Shown in pieces: positions 46,323 to 56,055 of a stretch of 64,000 nt of DNA (within the stretch, counting starts at the first letter, position 1; every line of letters begins with the position of its first letter). This DNA is from Paraglaciecola sp. 20A4. GTDB taxonomy: Bacteria; Pseudomonadota; Gammaproteobacteria; Enterobacterales; Alteromonadaceae. The position numbers were made by a program, and so were the translations under genes. The notes beneath the pieces are model-generated. The model did not search any database, was not told the origin of the DNA, and worked only from the letters and a program-made list of their open reading frames with translations. The DNA is taken from the NCBI RefSeq assembly GCF_011378905.1, contig NZ_WTPY01000008.1, positions 62,001 to 126,000 on the forward strand. The letters run 5' to 3'.

Positions 46323-48935
46323 TTGTCTTTGCAAACCTTAATTGAAAAAATCCACCTTATTCAATCCACCGACAACATTCCAGCATTTAAAGCCTGTATT
46401 GGTGATAGTTACAGTTGGTTAGAAAATGAATTTACACGAGTCGATGTAGACATTTTGATAACAGGCCGAGCAACCTTTGTGGACGCATTATTGTGTCATG
46501 CATGGCAATTACTTGATCTTCACAAAGAAACCAAAATAGCCTTGGTCGCAGTAGGCGGATATGGTCGAGGGCAACTTCAGCCCTATTCTGATATTGATTT
46601 ATTACTGCTCAGCCCTGGGTCTTTATCGAAAACTCAGCAAAACACCATTGGTCAGTTCATCACTTTTTTGTGGGATATCGGACTCGATATCGGGCAATCA
46701 GTACGTAGTATTAAAGAAACGGTTTCACTCGCTAGAGGTGATGTCACGATAGCTACCAACTTGGTTGAAGCGAGGTTACTCACCGGTAATCAAGATACCT
46801 TTTTAGCGCTTAATAAAAAATTACATGGGCGCGGCTACTGGACCAGCAAAGATTTTTTTATCGCCAAATCAAAAGAACAACAAATACGCCACTCAAAATT
46901 CAAAGGGACCTCGTACAACCTTGAGCCAAACGTTAAAGAAAGCCCCGGCTGCTTGCGGGACATTCAGAATATCGGCTGGATAGCCAAGAAACACTTCAAG
47001 GTGCTAAGAGGCACAGAGTTGGTTGAACGCGGCTATTTCACTGAACAAGAATTTCAGGAGTTACTTGAGTGTCGCTCTAACTTATGGCGTATACGGTTCG
47101 CACTTCACCTACAAGCGCAACGCAGTGAAAACCGCTTACTCTTTGATTATCAAAATGATGTTGCGAGCAGACTTGGCTACGGCGATGATGGTAAAGCATC
47201 CGTTGAACGCATGATGAAATCGTTTTTCAGAACCGTACGCAGAATAAGCGAACTCAATGAGATGCTGTTGCAGCGTTTTGGCCACGATGTGCTAAAAATA
47301 AAAGTTAAAAACAAGAATATCATCAACCCTAGTTTTGAAATCGATGACGGATTGCTTGCTACGCGTCATGACAATGTATTTAATGAACCCGAAGATATTC
47401 TGCAATGCTTATTGCTTATTGCTGATACACCACAGGTAGAAGGCCTACATTCTAGTGTGCTGCGTCAGTTACGTTATGCGCGGCGTAAATTTCATAGCCA
47501 ATATTACTGCGAGAAACCTAGATGCCGCAGCTTGTTTATCGAGTTAATGCAGCATCCTAATTTTTTCGGTCTTGCATGGGATATCATGCACAAACACGGG
47601 ATATTGCAATCTTACTTACCCCAATGGGATCACATTGTTGGCATGATGCAATTCGATTTATTCCATGCTTACACCGTTGATGAACACACTCATAGATTGG
47701 TTAAAAATATTCATCAATACAGTCAAGGAAATGCTGATTTTCCTCGTTGCAGTCGTATAGTACGCAACTTAGACAAACCTGAACTACTTTACATTGCTGC
47801 TATCTTTCACGACATCGGTAAAGGTCGTAATGGTGATCACTCAAAATTGGGTGCTCAAGATGTAATCGAGTTTTGTGCTATGCATGATATCAATGACAAA
47901 GACGCAGAGCTTATTGCTTGGCTAGTAGAAAGCCATTTAATGATGTCTGTCATTGCCCAGCGCAGAGATATATATGACCCGAGTGTTATCAATGAATTTA
48001 CTAACAATGTGCGCACCCATAATCATCTAAATCACTTGTACGTTTTGACGTTAGCAGATATTCGCGCTACAAACGATAGCCTGTGGAACGACTGGAAAGC
48101 GACTTTACTACGAGAGTTATACTTGCTAACGCAAAAAGCACTAGATAACGGCCTAGAATGCAAGGTAGCTTTACAAGACCGAATTGATGCTCACCAAAGC
48201 AAAGCGAAAACACTCTTATTAGGACGAGGTGTTAATGAAAGCCAAGTCGAACAATTTTGGAAGCGCTTAAAAGAGGATTATTTTGTCCGCTTTAAACCAG
48301 ATCAAATCGCTTGGCATGCGGGTGTTATTTTAGCAGCTCACCCTATGACGGATGATTTTCTATTGGTCGATGCAAATGAACATACCGCTAAATCTGGTAC
48401 CGAGCTTTTAGTTTACGGCAAAGATAAAATTAATCTTTTTGCTCAAGTTGCATCCGTTTTAGATAGTAGAAATTGCTCTATTCACGATGCGCAGATAATG
48501 AAGACCAACGATGGTTATGTTTTCGATAGTTTCATTATCCTTGAACAAAATGGTGACAGAATAATGTCTCCTAGTCGCTTAACAAGCTTAAAAGAAGCTA
48601 TAACTAACCAATTAAATAAACCAGGGATTGAGCACCAAAACCGCCGTAAAATGTCTCGTCAAATGAAACAATTAGATGTGCCGACCAAAGTGCGTTTTTA
48701 CTCCAATCAACCCGACGTCACCTTAGTTGAGCTCGAAGCGTTGGATGCCCCAGGTCTTTTGGCAAAGGTAGGCAACTTATTGGTTGAAATGGAGTTCTCT
48801 TTGAGAATGGCGAAAATCGCTACTATAGGTGAACGAGCGGAAGATTTGTTTATTATTAGTAACAGTGAGAATAAAGCGTTAACCCAAAATCAAGAAGTCG
48901 AACTCAAAAAACGGTTAGCTGAAACGCTCGACTAG
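46323..48935 (+). CDS. glnD: Bifunctional PII uridylyltransferase / uridylyl-removing enzyme
   Basis: GlnD senses glutamine and adds UMP to or removes it from PII (GlnB/GlnK), controlling nitrogen assimilation. The 870-aa product has a nucleotidyltransferase domain with GGYGRGQLQPYSDIDLLLL (about 77-97), a GlnE-like helical domain, the HD hydrolase motif HDIGKGRNGDHS (about 494-505) and two C-terminal ACT domains (about 695-770 and 800-868). E. coli GlnD is 890 aa. The start is TTG 46323 after AAGGAACG. Confidence 0.97.
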   Translation: MSLQTLIEKIHLIQSTDNIPAFKACIGDSYSWLENEFTRVDVDILITGRATFVDALLCHAWQLLDLHKETKIALVAVGGYGRGQLQPYSDIDLLLLSPGSLSKTQQNTIGQFITFLWDIGLDIGQSVRSIKETVSLARGDVTIATNLVEARLLTGNQDTFLALNKKLHGRGYWTSKDFFIAKSKEQQIRHSKFKGTSYNLEPNVKESPGCLRDIQNIGWIAKKHFKVLRGTELVERGYFTEQEFQELLECRSNLWRIRFALHLQAQRSENRLLFDYQNDVASRLGYGDDGKASVERMMKSFFRTVRRISELNEMLLQRFGHDVLKIKVKNKNIINPSFEIDDGLLATRHDNVFNEPEDILQCLLLIADTPQVEGLHSSVLRQLRYARRKFHSQYYCEKPRCRSLFIELMQHPNFFGLAWDIMHKHGILQSYLPQWDHIVGMMQFDLFHAYTVDEHTHRLVKNIHQYSQGNADFPRCSRIVRNLDKPELLYIAAIFHDIGKGRNGDHSKLGAQDVIEFCAMHDINDKDAELIAWLVESHLMMSVIAQRRDIYDPSVINEFTNNVRTHNHLNHLYVLTLADIRATNDSLWNDWKATLLRELYLLTQKALDNGLECKVALQDRIDAHQSKAKTLLLGRGVNESQVEQFWKRLKEDYFVRFKPDQIAWHAGVILAAHPMTDDFLLVDANEHTAKSGTELLVYGKDKINLFAQVASVLDSRNCSIHDAQIMKTNDGYVFDSFIILEQNGDRIMSPSRLTSLKEAITNQLNKPGIEHQNRRKMSRQMKQLDVPTKVRFYSNQPDVTLVELEALDAPGLLAKVGNLLVEMEFSLRMAKIATIGERAEDLFIISNSENKALTQNQEVELKKRLAETLD

Positions 48936-48949
48936 CCTCTTCATTAATG

Positions 48950-48979
48950 AGTGGGCTTTTGGTTCAGCCGAAGCCCACT
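48950..48979 (+). terminator. Hairpin after glnD, possible terminator
   Basis: AGTGGGCTT (48950-48958) and AAGCCCACT (48971-48979) make a 9-bp stem with a 12-base loop, 15 bases after the glnD stop. No U-tract follows, so it may act poorly or only stabilise the 3' end. Confidence 0.4.
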
Positions 48980-49061
48980 GTCATCATAGTTTCAAATTAC
49001 CGTCACGTTACTGTAAAGCGTTACTTTTAGCCTGAGTGTTAAACAGCTAAAGGTGAGTAAT

Positions 49062-49880
49062 ATGAGTAACGCTCTGATTTATCGCGCACATTACCGAACA
49101 GTGTGGCTATCTGATATTCATTTAGGAAGTAAAGATTGCAAAGCTGAGTACCTACTCGACTTTCTTAATCATTCTACTATTGAAACCCTATACTTGGTGG
49201 GTGACATCATCGACATGTGGGCGATGAGCAAGCAATTTCGCTGGCCAGATGCCCATAACCAAGTTCTCCATAAGCTGATGTGTTTATCTAAAGAGGACAC
49301 GCGCGTCGTTTATTTACCCGGAAATCATGATGCGCCATTACAAAAATACGCTGGTATCACCTTCGGCGAGATAGAAATCACTAGAGAAATTATTCATACC
49401 ACCGCCGATGGCAGAAAGCTACTTGTACTCCATGGTGATCAATTTGATCAAGAAGTCTGTTTTGGCCCACTACAATCTTGGATAGGCGACAAGGCTTACG
49501 ATTTTCTGTTATTTATAAATCGCTGGTACAACGGTGCCAGAGCTGCTCTCAAGTTTCCTTATTGGTCCCTTGCCGGCTATTTAAAAAGCCATATCAAAGA
49601 AGCCAATAAAGCCATAACACGTTATAAGCATGCCTGCGTTAACCGCGCGGTGCAGATGAACTTGGACGGCGTTATTTGCGGACATATTCACCATCCCCAA
49701 GTAGATGATATCCATGGCATAAAATATTACAACGATGGCGATTGGATTGAGAATTGCTCAGCGTTAACTGAGCTACCCTGCGGTGATATGAAATTGGTCT
49801 ATTGGACCCAGACCGCACATGCTAGCAACCTATTCAATCTAAGAATGAGCAAAGGCAAAAGTGAGAATAAAGCGGCTTAA
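49062..49880 (+). CDS. Metallophosphoesterase of the UDP-2,3-diacylglucosamine pyrophosphatase superfamily
   Basis: A 272-aa calcineurin-like phosphoesterase. Metal ligands are seen as SDIHLGSKD, VGDIIDMW, PGNHDAP, LHGDQFD and CGHIHHP, a complete two-metal site. The family includes LpxH-related enzymes, but true LpxH has GNRD where this has GNHD, so I do not assign lipid A synthesis to it; it is the LpxH-like paralogue type of unknown substrate. The ATG 49062 follows AAGGTGAG at good distance; an in-frame GTG at 49053 is less likely. It is 102 bases ahead of the OlsF-like acyltransferase gene on the same strand, which suggests a role in lipid metabolism. Confidence 0.8.
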   Translation: MSNALIYRAHYRTVWLSDIHLGSKDCKAEYLLDFLNHSTIETLYLVGDIIDMWAMSKQFRWPDAHNQVLHKLMCLSKEDTRVVYLPGNHDAPLQKYAGITFGEIEITREIIHTTADGRKLLVLHGDQFDQEVCFGPLQSWIGDKAYDFLLFINRWYNGARAALKFPYWSLAGYLKSHIKEANKAITRYKHACVNRAVQMNLDGVICGHIHHPQVDDIHGIKYYNDGDWIENCSALTELPCGDMKLVYWTQTAHASNLFNLRMSKGKSENKAA

Positions 49881-49981
49881 GTTAATAGAGGAGTGTGTAA
49901 TGAAATTGCCATACTACTGGCACTAAAGCGTCATATTGTGCGGCTAATATGGGGCCAAATAACATTAGGCAGGTTGCTCCC

Positions 49982-51742
49982 ATGTTCACGGTTACTGACG
50001 TCTTACATAAACACTATCCTAAAGTCACGCAAAAACCTTGGTTATTTAAGTCAGTTAGCTTTGTATTGCGCCATTTACTCCATGAGCGAGAAATGCATGA
50101 GTTTGCCCAAAGTTATCCTCACCATCGGGGATTAGAATTTGTGGAGCAAGTCCTAGAGTATTTTAATGTCAGTTATTCAGTTCGTGATAATGAACGTGAA
50201 CATATTCAAAGCCGAGGCCGTCTGATTATTATCGCTAACCATCCTATTGGATCATTAGATGCCTTAGCCCTAATCAAACTTGTCAGTGAAGTTAGAACGG
50301 ATGTAAAAGTCGTTGCCAATCAGATGTTAATGACAATCGACCCGCTACACTGCATGTTATTGCCCGTTAATAATATGCATGGCGGCACAGCAAAAGATCA
50401 TATCCTTAATATTCAACAACATCTGGAGGGAGAAGGAGCCTTATTAATATTTCCCGCTGGAGAGGTGTCACGCTTAAGACCTCAAGGCATTCGCGACACA
50501 CATTGGAATAGTGGTTTCTTGCGTATTGCTCGCCAAGCCAAAGCCCCTATTGTCCCGGTATTTATTGACGCCAAAAATTCACCGTTATTTTACGGTATAT
50601 CAATGTTATACAAGCCCCTCGCTAGCATGCTGTTAGTAACAGAAATGTTTAAACAAAAACGTAAGCATCTTCCTATGCGTATAGGCGAAATCATCCCGTT
50701 TGATTCCTACGCAAACGATAAAATTAACCGCTTACAACAAGTTCGACTATTGAAGAAACACTTGTATCGTATCGGCATGGGTAAATCTGGTATTTTTGCA
50801 ACGCAAAAGGCCATTGCGCTGCCCGAAAATAGAACAGAACTTAGCCAATCGATCAAACGAGATTGTGAGTATTTAGGTAAGACTACAGACGAAAAAGCGA
50901 TTTATTTATATCGCTATAACGGCAGCTCGCCAATCATGCGGGAAATTGGTCGGTTACGAGAAATAGCATTTCGAGCCGTTGGCGAAGGGAGTAATCGTCG
51001 CAGAGATATAGATCAATATGATATCCACTACTTTCATTTGATCCTCTGGGACGCTGACGATTTAGAAATTGCTGGCGCCTATCGTTTCGGTGACGCAAAA
51101 AAACTATTAAGTCAGTACGGAGTTGATGGGTTGTACTCAGCATCCTTGTTTAATTACGGAGACAAGATGCATCCCTATTTTGAACAGGGTTTAGAGCTAG
51201 GGCGCAGCTTTGTACAACCTCGTTATTGGGGTAAACGCAGTCTCGATTACTTGTGGTATGGCATAGGTGCGTTTTTAGAACGTCATCCTGATTATCGTTA
51301 TTTGTTTGGTCCTGTCTCATTAAGCGATACATATCCCAAGGCTGCCAAAGACTTACTTGTTCAATTTTACCGCTTATACTTCACTCATACAGATGTTATA
51401 GCGACGTCAAAAACGCCATATTGCCTGCCCAGCGACTTAGCTGAGACCTTTATTGGCAGTGATTACAAGAAGGACTTTACCTTGCTCAAACACCTGTTAG
51501 CGAATATAGGGGTATCAGTGCCTACGCTTTATAAACAATACACTGAAACCTATGAAGACGGCGGGATCCACTTCTTAGACTTTAATATAGACGCAGACTT
51601 TGCGAATTGTATCGATGGTTTAGTGCTGGCTGATATTCATAAACTTAAAGCGAAGAAACGTGCTCGCTACATGCCTGAAAAAGAAAAAACTAAAAAGAAA
51701 GAACACAAAATTGAGAAAGAGTCACTCATAAGTGCACGTTAG
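49982..51742 (+). CDS. Two-domain acyltransferase resembling ornithine-lipid synthase OlsF
   Basis: A 586-aa protein with two acyltransferase modules. The N-terminal half (about 70-270) is a PlsC/OlsA-type O-acyltransferase with NHPIGSLD (86-93) and FPAGEVSR. The C-terminal half (about 310-500) is a GNAT-like N-acyltransferase of the OlsB type with AGAYRFGDA, GLYSASLFNY, LELGRSFVQPRYWGKRS and LFGPVSLSD. OlsF from Serratia has the same order and makes ornithine lipids from ornithine in two steps. The fusion and motifs fit, but many proteins of this class are called hemolysin-like and untested. It ends in a Lys-rich tail. I start it at ATG 49982 (AGGCAGG at 49967-49973); ATG 49949 is possible. 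Confidence 0.75.
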   Translation: MFTVTDVLHKHYPKVTQKPWLFKSVSFVLRHLLHEREMHEFAQSYPHHRGLEFVEQVLEYFNVSYSVRDNEREHIQSRGRLIIIANHPIGSLDALALIKLVSEVRTDVKVVANQMLMTIDPLHCMLLPVNNMHGGTAKDHILNIQQHLEGEGALLIFPAGEVSRLRPQGIRDTHWNSGFLRIARQAKAPIVPVFIDAKNSPLFYGISMLYKPLASMLLVTEMFKQKRKHLPMRIGEIIPFDSYANDKINRLQQVRLLKKHLYRIGMGKSGIFATQKAIALPENRTELSQSIKRDCEYLGKTTDEKAIYLYRYNGSSPIMREIGRLREIAFRAVGEGSNRRRDIDQYDIHYFHLILWDADDLEIAGAYRFGDAKKLLSQYGVDGLYSASLFNYGDKMHPYFEQGLELGRSFVQPRYWGKRSLDYLWYGIGAFLERHPDYRYLFGPVSLSDTYPKAAKDLLVQFYRLYFTHTDVIATSKTPYCLPSDLAETFIGSDYKKDFTLLKHLLANIGVSVPTLYKQYTETYEDGGIHFLDFNIDADFANCIDGLVLADIHKLKAKKRARYMPEKEKTKKKEHKIEKESLISAR

Positions 51743-51829
51743 CTGCTCATATGAAACGTGTTCGTTAGCTCTAGTCTGACAAGTAGTCGTTACCGCAGAT
51801 AAATAGGCCCTACTACACATTGCTGCAAA

Positions 51830-51864
51830 AACACGAAAAGCGACGTTAAGTCGCTTTTCGTGTT
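51830..51864. terminator. Bidirectional terminator
   Basis: AACACGAAAAGCGAC (51830-51844) and GTCGCTTTTCGTGTT (51850-51864) form a 15-bp perfect stem with loop GTTAA between the convergent OlsF-like gene and yebG. On the minus strand TTTTT follows, so it best serves yebG. Confidence 0.85.
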
Positions 51865-51910
51865 GGCAATATCAAGGGGCTTTTAGTGAGTTTTAAACTA
51901 CACTTCTGAT

Positions 51911-52201
51911 TTACGCTTTCTTCTTTCCTAAGGCCACTACGTCCGCTTTCTCATCAGACAATACAGCCTTCGCTTCGGTACCTTTAAATAACTTAGCTAA
52001 AGCATCTTTATTTTTAGACAGCATGATCGCCAAATCTTCTAATACGTCAGGCTCAAACTTCATTCCCTTAGCTTCGATATATTCAGCCAAGTTATCCGCT
52101 ACCTCCAGCATTTTATCGTACTTATCAGCCTCTTTTTTATCTGCGGTCACAAACTTTTCAACCCCTTTATGCTCAACGACGTATCTAGTAATAATGGCCA
52201 T
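51911..52201 (-). CDS. yebG: SOS-induced protein YebG
   Basis: YebG is a small DNA-damage-inducible protein of unknown biochemical function. The 96-aa product matches the family: YVVEHKGVEKFVTADKKEADKYDKML at the start, then an acidic helix and a variable tail ending GKKKA. I start it at ATG 52201, which has GAGGA at a good distance; the frame is open to 52246 but the extra residues match nothing. A perfect LexA box lies 46 bases upstream, so SOS control seems conserved with E. coli. Confidence 0.92.
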   Translation of the reverse strand: MAIITRYVVEHKGVEKFVTADKKEADKYDKMLEVADNLAEYIEAKGMKFEPDVLEDLAIMLSKNKDALAKLFKGTEAKAVLSDEKADVVALGKKKA

Positions 52202-52246
52202 CTTTGTATCCTCAATTGCGTGTCTGTACAAAATATAACACAACAC

Positions 52247-52262
52247 CTGTTTTTATGTACAG
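52247..52262 (-). promoter_or_regulatory. LexA (SOS) box of yebG
   Basis: CTGT-TTTTATGT-ACAG, an exact CTGT-N8-ACAG LexA site, 46-61 bases upstream of the yebG start. A -10-like TATATT lies between the box and the gene, so the box overlaps the expected -35 region. Confidence 0.88.
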
Positions 52263-52290
52263 CATTATTCATACCCCCCAACACGACTAT

Positions 52291-52314
52291 AAAAAAACCA
52301 GCTCGAGGCTGGTT
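52291..52314 (-). terminator. Terminator of the isc operon
   Basis: AACCAGC (52296-52302), loop TCGAG, GCTGGTT (52308-52314); on the minus strand a run of T follows (complement of the A run 52291-52297). It lies 32 bases after the fdx stop. Confidence 0.85.
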
Positions 52315-52345
52315 TATTATTTATTAAATATCGCGTGGCACAATG

Positions 52346-52684
52346 TTAATGGCCTTCACTCACTTGATTGACGGTGTAGCGCGGTATTTCAACCACTAGA
52401 TCTTCATCTTTAATAATAGCTTGGCAACCTAAGCGAGAGTCTGGCTCTAGTCCCCACGCTTTGTCTAACATATCATCTTCAAGCTCGTCACTTTCATCAA
52501 GTGATTCAAAACCTTCTCGAATAACGATATGGCACGTTGTGCATGCACAAGATTTCTCGCATGCATGTTCAATATCGATTCCATTTTTTAGCGCCACATC
52601 AAGCACAGTAGTACCACTTGGCGCTTCCAAAACGGCTCCATCAGGGCAAAGCTCAGCATGGGGTAAAAAAATTACTTGTGGCAT
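52346..52684 (-). CDS. fdx: [2Fe-2S] ferredoxin of the ISC system
   Basis: Fdx supplies electrons for Fe-S cluster assembly on IscU. The 112-aa adrenodoxin-type ferredoxin has cluster ligands in CEKSCACTTC (Cys-x5-Cys-x2-Cys) and LGCQA. It is the last gene of the isc operon. No iscX follows it, although iscX follows fdx in E. coli. Confidence 0.97.
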   Translation of the reverse strand: MPQVIFLPHAELCPDGAVLEAPSGTTVLDVALKNGIDIEHACEKSCACTTCHIVIREGFESLDESDELEDDMLDKAWGLEPDSRLGCQAIIKDEDLVVEIPRYTVNQVSEGH

Positions 52685-52732
52685 CTTTGGTTTCCTCTAA
52701 ATCGAAAATTTATGTTCTGACGCAATATAAGA

Positions 52733-54601
52733 TTAAATACTATCAACCGTATGACCGGCTAACGCTTTTTTGATCGAATGATCCATACGTTTCTCAGCAA
52801 ATACTTGGCTAGCTTCATCCGCTGCTTTAATTGCTAACTTAATGGCATCAATATCATCATTTTTACCAGCTTCATTAAGCACGTCTAAGCTAGCTTGAAT
52901 CGTCTTAATCTCGCCAGTAGTTAATAGCTCAGCTCCATCAGCACCTAATGCAGCTTGAAGGGCTTCGTGTACTCGCGCAGCTTCCACTTGTTGCTCTTTG
53001 AGCATACGAGCTTGCATATCACCTGTGGCATTTTGCATTGACGCTTTTAACATGTCGCTAATTTGTGTTTCATCAAGCCCATACGACGGCTTAACTTGGA
53101 TCTCAGCCTGCACACCACTGGATTTTTCCATGGCCATAACATTTAACAGGCCATCAGCATCGACTTGAAATGTTACCCGAATGTGCGCTGCACCAGCAGC
53201 CATAGGCGGAATACCACGCAAAGTAAATTTAGCCAGTGAACGACAATCATCTACGAGTTCTCGTTCGCCTTGAAGCACATGCACCATCATGGCTGTTTGG
53301 CCATCTTTGAAAGTGGTAAATTCTTGTGCTTTGGCCACAGGGATAGTGGTATTGCGATGAATAATCTTTTCGACCAACCCACCCATGGTTTCGATACCGA
53401 GCGATAAAGGTAAAACATCTAATAGCAGCATCTCACCATCAGGTTTGTTACCCACCAAAATATCGGCTTGTATTGATGCACCAATTGCGACCACTTTATC
53501 TGGGTCGATTGAGGTCAATGGCTCACGTTCAAAAAAAGCGCCTACCTGCTCTCTCACGTAAGGAACCCGAGTAGAGCCGCCAACCATTACCACTTCTAAC
53601 ACTTCAACTTTGTCGAGTTCAGCATCTTTAATGGCTCGACGACAGGCACGTAATGTATTTTTGACTAAATCGGCTATCAGTCCTTCAAATACATCACGAC
53701 TGATTGATATTTCTCTGGTTTGTCGGCTGTCATCTTCGAGCTCAATCGTTACAGAAGTGCTGTCACTTAACGTCTCTTTAGCGATCTTGGCTTTATCTAA
53801 TAAAACTCGGTGCAAGCGCTTCGATAATTCACCCGTTAAAGAAAGTTGCTGACGAAAGTAAGCGACTATCTTATGGTCAAAGTCGTCACCACCTAAAGCA
53901 GAATCGCCGCCTGTTGCGAGCACTTCAAACACGCCTTTACTGAGGCGTAAAATCGATATATCAAACGTGCCACCACCAAGATCATAAACTGCGATTACAC
54001 CCTCTTGAGCCGAATCTAATCCATAAGCAATAGCGGCTGCTGTTGGCTCATTAAGTAAACGAAGCACTTTTAAGCCTGCTAATTGAGCAGCATCTTTCGT
54101 ACCCTGTCGCTGTGCATCATCGAAATAAGCAGGCACAGTGACAACCGCGCCACTGAGCTCCTCGCCTAAGCTTTGCTCAGCACGTAAACGTAATGCGGTT
54201 AAAATATCAGCAGACACTTGAACAGGATTAACCTTACGTCCACCCACATTCAACAGGGGAGAATTTAGATTTGATTCATCAAAATCGTATGGCAAATCTG
54301 GATAGCTGTTGCGAATATCTTTCAAGCTACGCCCTAAAAACCGCTTCACCGATACAACCGTATTGGCAGGGTCTAAACTTGCATCACGTTTAGCTTGCTC
54401 TCCTACGATGACACTATCGTCCCTGTAACTGACGACCGAGGGCAAAAGATGTTGATTGTTAGCATCACCTAAGGTTTCAGCTTTACCGCTGCGTACAGTG
54501 GCAACTAATGAATTCGTTGTGCCTAAATCGATACCTACCGCAATTTTTCGCTGGTGAGGAGCCGCACTTAGACCTGGTTCTGCAATTTGGAGAAATGCCA
54601 T
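52733..54601 (-). CDS. hscA: Fe-S assembly chaperone HscA
   Basis: HscA is the Hsp70 that binds the LPPVK motif of IscU and uses ATP to help cluster transfer. The 622-aa product has [15 protein letters not shown] (phosphate loop), [49 protein letters not shown] and a C-terminal substrate domain with [14 protein letters not shown]. It is between hscB (21 bases upstream) and fdx. Confidence 0.97.
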   Translation of the reverse strand: MAFLQIAEPGLSAAPHQRKIAVGIDLGTTNSLVATVRSGKAETLGDANNQHLLPSVVSYRDDSVIVGEQAKRDASLDPANTVVSVKRFLGRSLKDIRNSYPDLPYDFDESNLNSPLLNVGGRKVNPVQVSADILTALRLRAEQSLGEELSGAVVTVPAYFDDAQRQGTKDAAQLAGLKVLRLLNEPTAAAIAYGLDSAQEGVIAVYDLGGGTFDISILRLSKGVFEVLATGGDSALGGDDFDHKIVAYFRQQLSLTGELSKRLHRVLLDKAKIAKETLSDSTSVTIELEDDSRQTREISISRDVFEGLIADLVKNTLRACRRAIKDAELDKVEVLEVVMVGGSTRVPYVREQVGAFFEREPLTSIDPDKVVAIGASIQADILVGNKPDGEMLLLDVLPLSLGIETMGGLVEKIIHRNTTIPVAKAQEFTTFKDGQTAMMVHVLQGERELVDDCRSLAKFTLRGIPPMAAGAAHIRVTFQVDADGLLNVMAMEKSSGVQAEIQVKPSYGLDETQISDMLKASMQNATGDMQARMLKEQQVEAARVHEALQAALGADGAELLTTGEIKTIQASLDVLNEAGKNDDIDAIKLAIKAADEASQVFAEKRMDHSIKKALAGHTVDSI

Positions 54602-54622
54602 AATAAAAGCCGTTTAATTAGT

Positions 54623-55150
54623 TCAAAAGTCGCTTAGTGCGTCTTCTTTGAGTTCAATTTCGTGACGTAACTTATATAGAAATTTCAGTTTACGCACTCG
54701 ATTTGCAGCACTTTCATTTGCTGCATCATCTGTCTCTTCAAGCAAGGAACCTAGTTCACTCAGTAGCGTTTTGATATCCTGAGCAACTTCGTCGTCCAAC
54801 TCTTCTAACGCCGCTAACGGCTCATCAGTGTGTTGGGCATCTTCAAGTTGCTCGCGCCATTCCATTTGCTGCATCAAAAATGCACCATCTTGCATGGTCT
54901 TTTGCTCGTGCTGCAATTCGACCCCACGCAATTCAAGTATATGTTCAGCGCGGCTAAGAGGTTTCTTAAGAACTTGATACCCATCGTTTACTTGAGAATT
55001 TTTTTGTAACGCAATCAGCTTGTCACGATCACTGGCAGTGGCAAACTTATCTGGATGAGTGAGCTTCTGCAGCTGTTGATAAGTGGCCACTAAAGCGGTG
55101 GTATCAATGACAAATGAAGGCGTTAAGTTGAATAGCACAAAATAATTCAT
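54623..55150 (-). CDS. hscB: Fe-S assembly co-chaperone HscB
   Basis: HscB is the J-protein that brings IscU to HscA and stimulates its ATPase. The 175-aa protein starts MNYFVLFNLTPSF and has the J-domain HPD motif in THPDKF, followed by the three-helix C-terminal IscU-binding domain ending KEDALSDF. I start it at ATG 55150, since the frame's upstream TTG (55207) adds residues not found in the family. Confidence 0.96.
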   Translation of the reverse strand: MNYFVLFNLTPSFVIDTTALVATYQQLQKLTHPDKFATASDRDKLIALQKNSQVNDGYQVLKKPLSRAEHILELRGVELQHEQKTMQDGAFLMQQMEWREQLEDAQHTDEPLAALEELDDEVAQDIKTLLSELGSLLEETDDAANESAANRVRKLKFLYKLRHEIELKEDALSDF

Positions 55151-55265
55151 ATCAATCAGCGTCTTTTGAGTTTGGTCTAGGAAGGTGTCAACAGCCACGC
55201 TGTTCAACGTCGTGCTACACTAGTGTGGTATATGAAAGCAGGCTCAAAGAGCCTGCTATTTGTCA

Positions 55266-55589
55266 CTATACGTTGAAACTTTCGCCGCAGCCGCACTCGC
55301 CGTTCGCGTTAGGATTATTAAATTGGAATCCTTCATTTAAGCCTTCTTTGGCAAAATCCAACTCAGTACCATCAAGATAAACCAAACTTTTTCCGTCGAT
55401 AATAATTTTAACGCCATTATCTTCGAAAACATGGTCATCTTCGTTAAGCTCGTCAACAAATTCCAAAACGTACGCTAAGCCAGAGCAACCGGTGGTTTTT
55501 ACTCCTAAGCGCAAGCCTAGCCCTGAGCCTCTGTTTTGCAGAAAGCTAGATGCCCGTTGTGCCGCAGCCTCAGAAATTTTAATCCCCAC
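55266..55589 (-). CDS. iscA: Fe-S assembly protein IscA
   Basis: IscA is an A-type carrier, delivering iron or [4Fe-4S] clusters to targets. The 107-aa protein has the three conserved cysteines, one in [14 protein letters not shown] and two in the C-terminal CGCGESFNV. It is 23 bases after iscU. Confidence 0.97.
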   Translation of the reverse strand: MGIKISEAAAQRASSFLQNRGSGLGLRLGVKTTGCSGLAYVLEFVDELNEDDHVFEDNGVKIIIDGKSLVYLDGTELDFAKEGLNEGFQFNNPNANGECGCGESFNV

Positions 55590-55612
55590 AATGGTCTCCT
55601 TTTCTGTAACGT

Positions 55613-55993
55613 TTACTGATGTTTCTTTTTATAATCTTCTACTGCAGCTTTAATGGCATCTTCAGCCAAAATTGAGCAGTGAATCTTAACTGGCGGTAAG
55701 GCAAGCTCTTCAGCGATATCGGTATTCGAAATCTTCACCGCTTCGTCAATTGATTTACCTTTAACCCACTCGGTAACCAAAGAACTAGATGCGATAGCTG
55801 AACCACAACCATAGGTCTTGAATTTTGCATCTTCAATAATACCGTTTGGCCCTATCTTCAATTGCAATTTCATAACGTCACCACATGCAGGTGCGCCTAC
55901 CATACCCGTAGCAATACTAGGGTCGTTCTTGTCAAAGCCACCCACGTTACGTGGATTTTCGTAGTGATCGATTACTTTTTCGCTGTAAGCCAT
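55613..55993 (-). CDS. iscU: Fe-S cluster scaffold IscU
   Basis: IscU is the scaffold on which [2Fe-2S] clusters are built from sulfur supplied by IscS. The 126-aa protein has the three cluster cysteines in [21 protein letters not shown] and [12 protein letters not shown], and the HscA-binding LPPVK motif. It is 62 bases after iscS. Confidence 0.98.
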   Translation of the reverse strand: MAYSEKVIDHYENPRNVGGFDKNDPSIATGMVGAPACGDVMKLQLKIGPNGIIEDAKFKTYGCGSAIASSSLVTEWVKGKSIDEAVKISNTDIAEELALPPVKIHCSILAEDAIKAAVEDYKKKHQ

Positions 55994-56055
55994 GATGGTT
56001 ACCTCATTAGTGAAGGCATTTGCCTTGCTGTAAATTCTATTGGTTGATTAAAATA

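Noticed and set aside
49062-49880. Calling this gene lpxH
   Set aside because: GNHD instead of GNRD and separate context from the lpx cluster; superfamily membership only.
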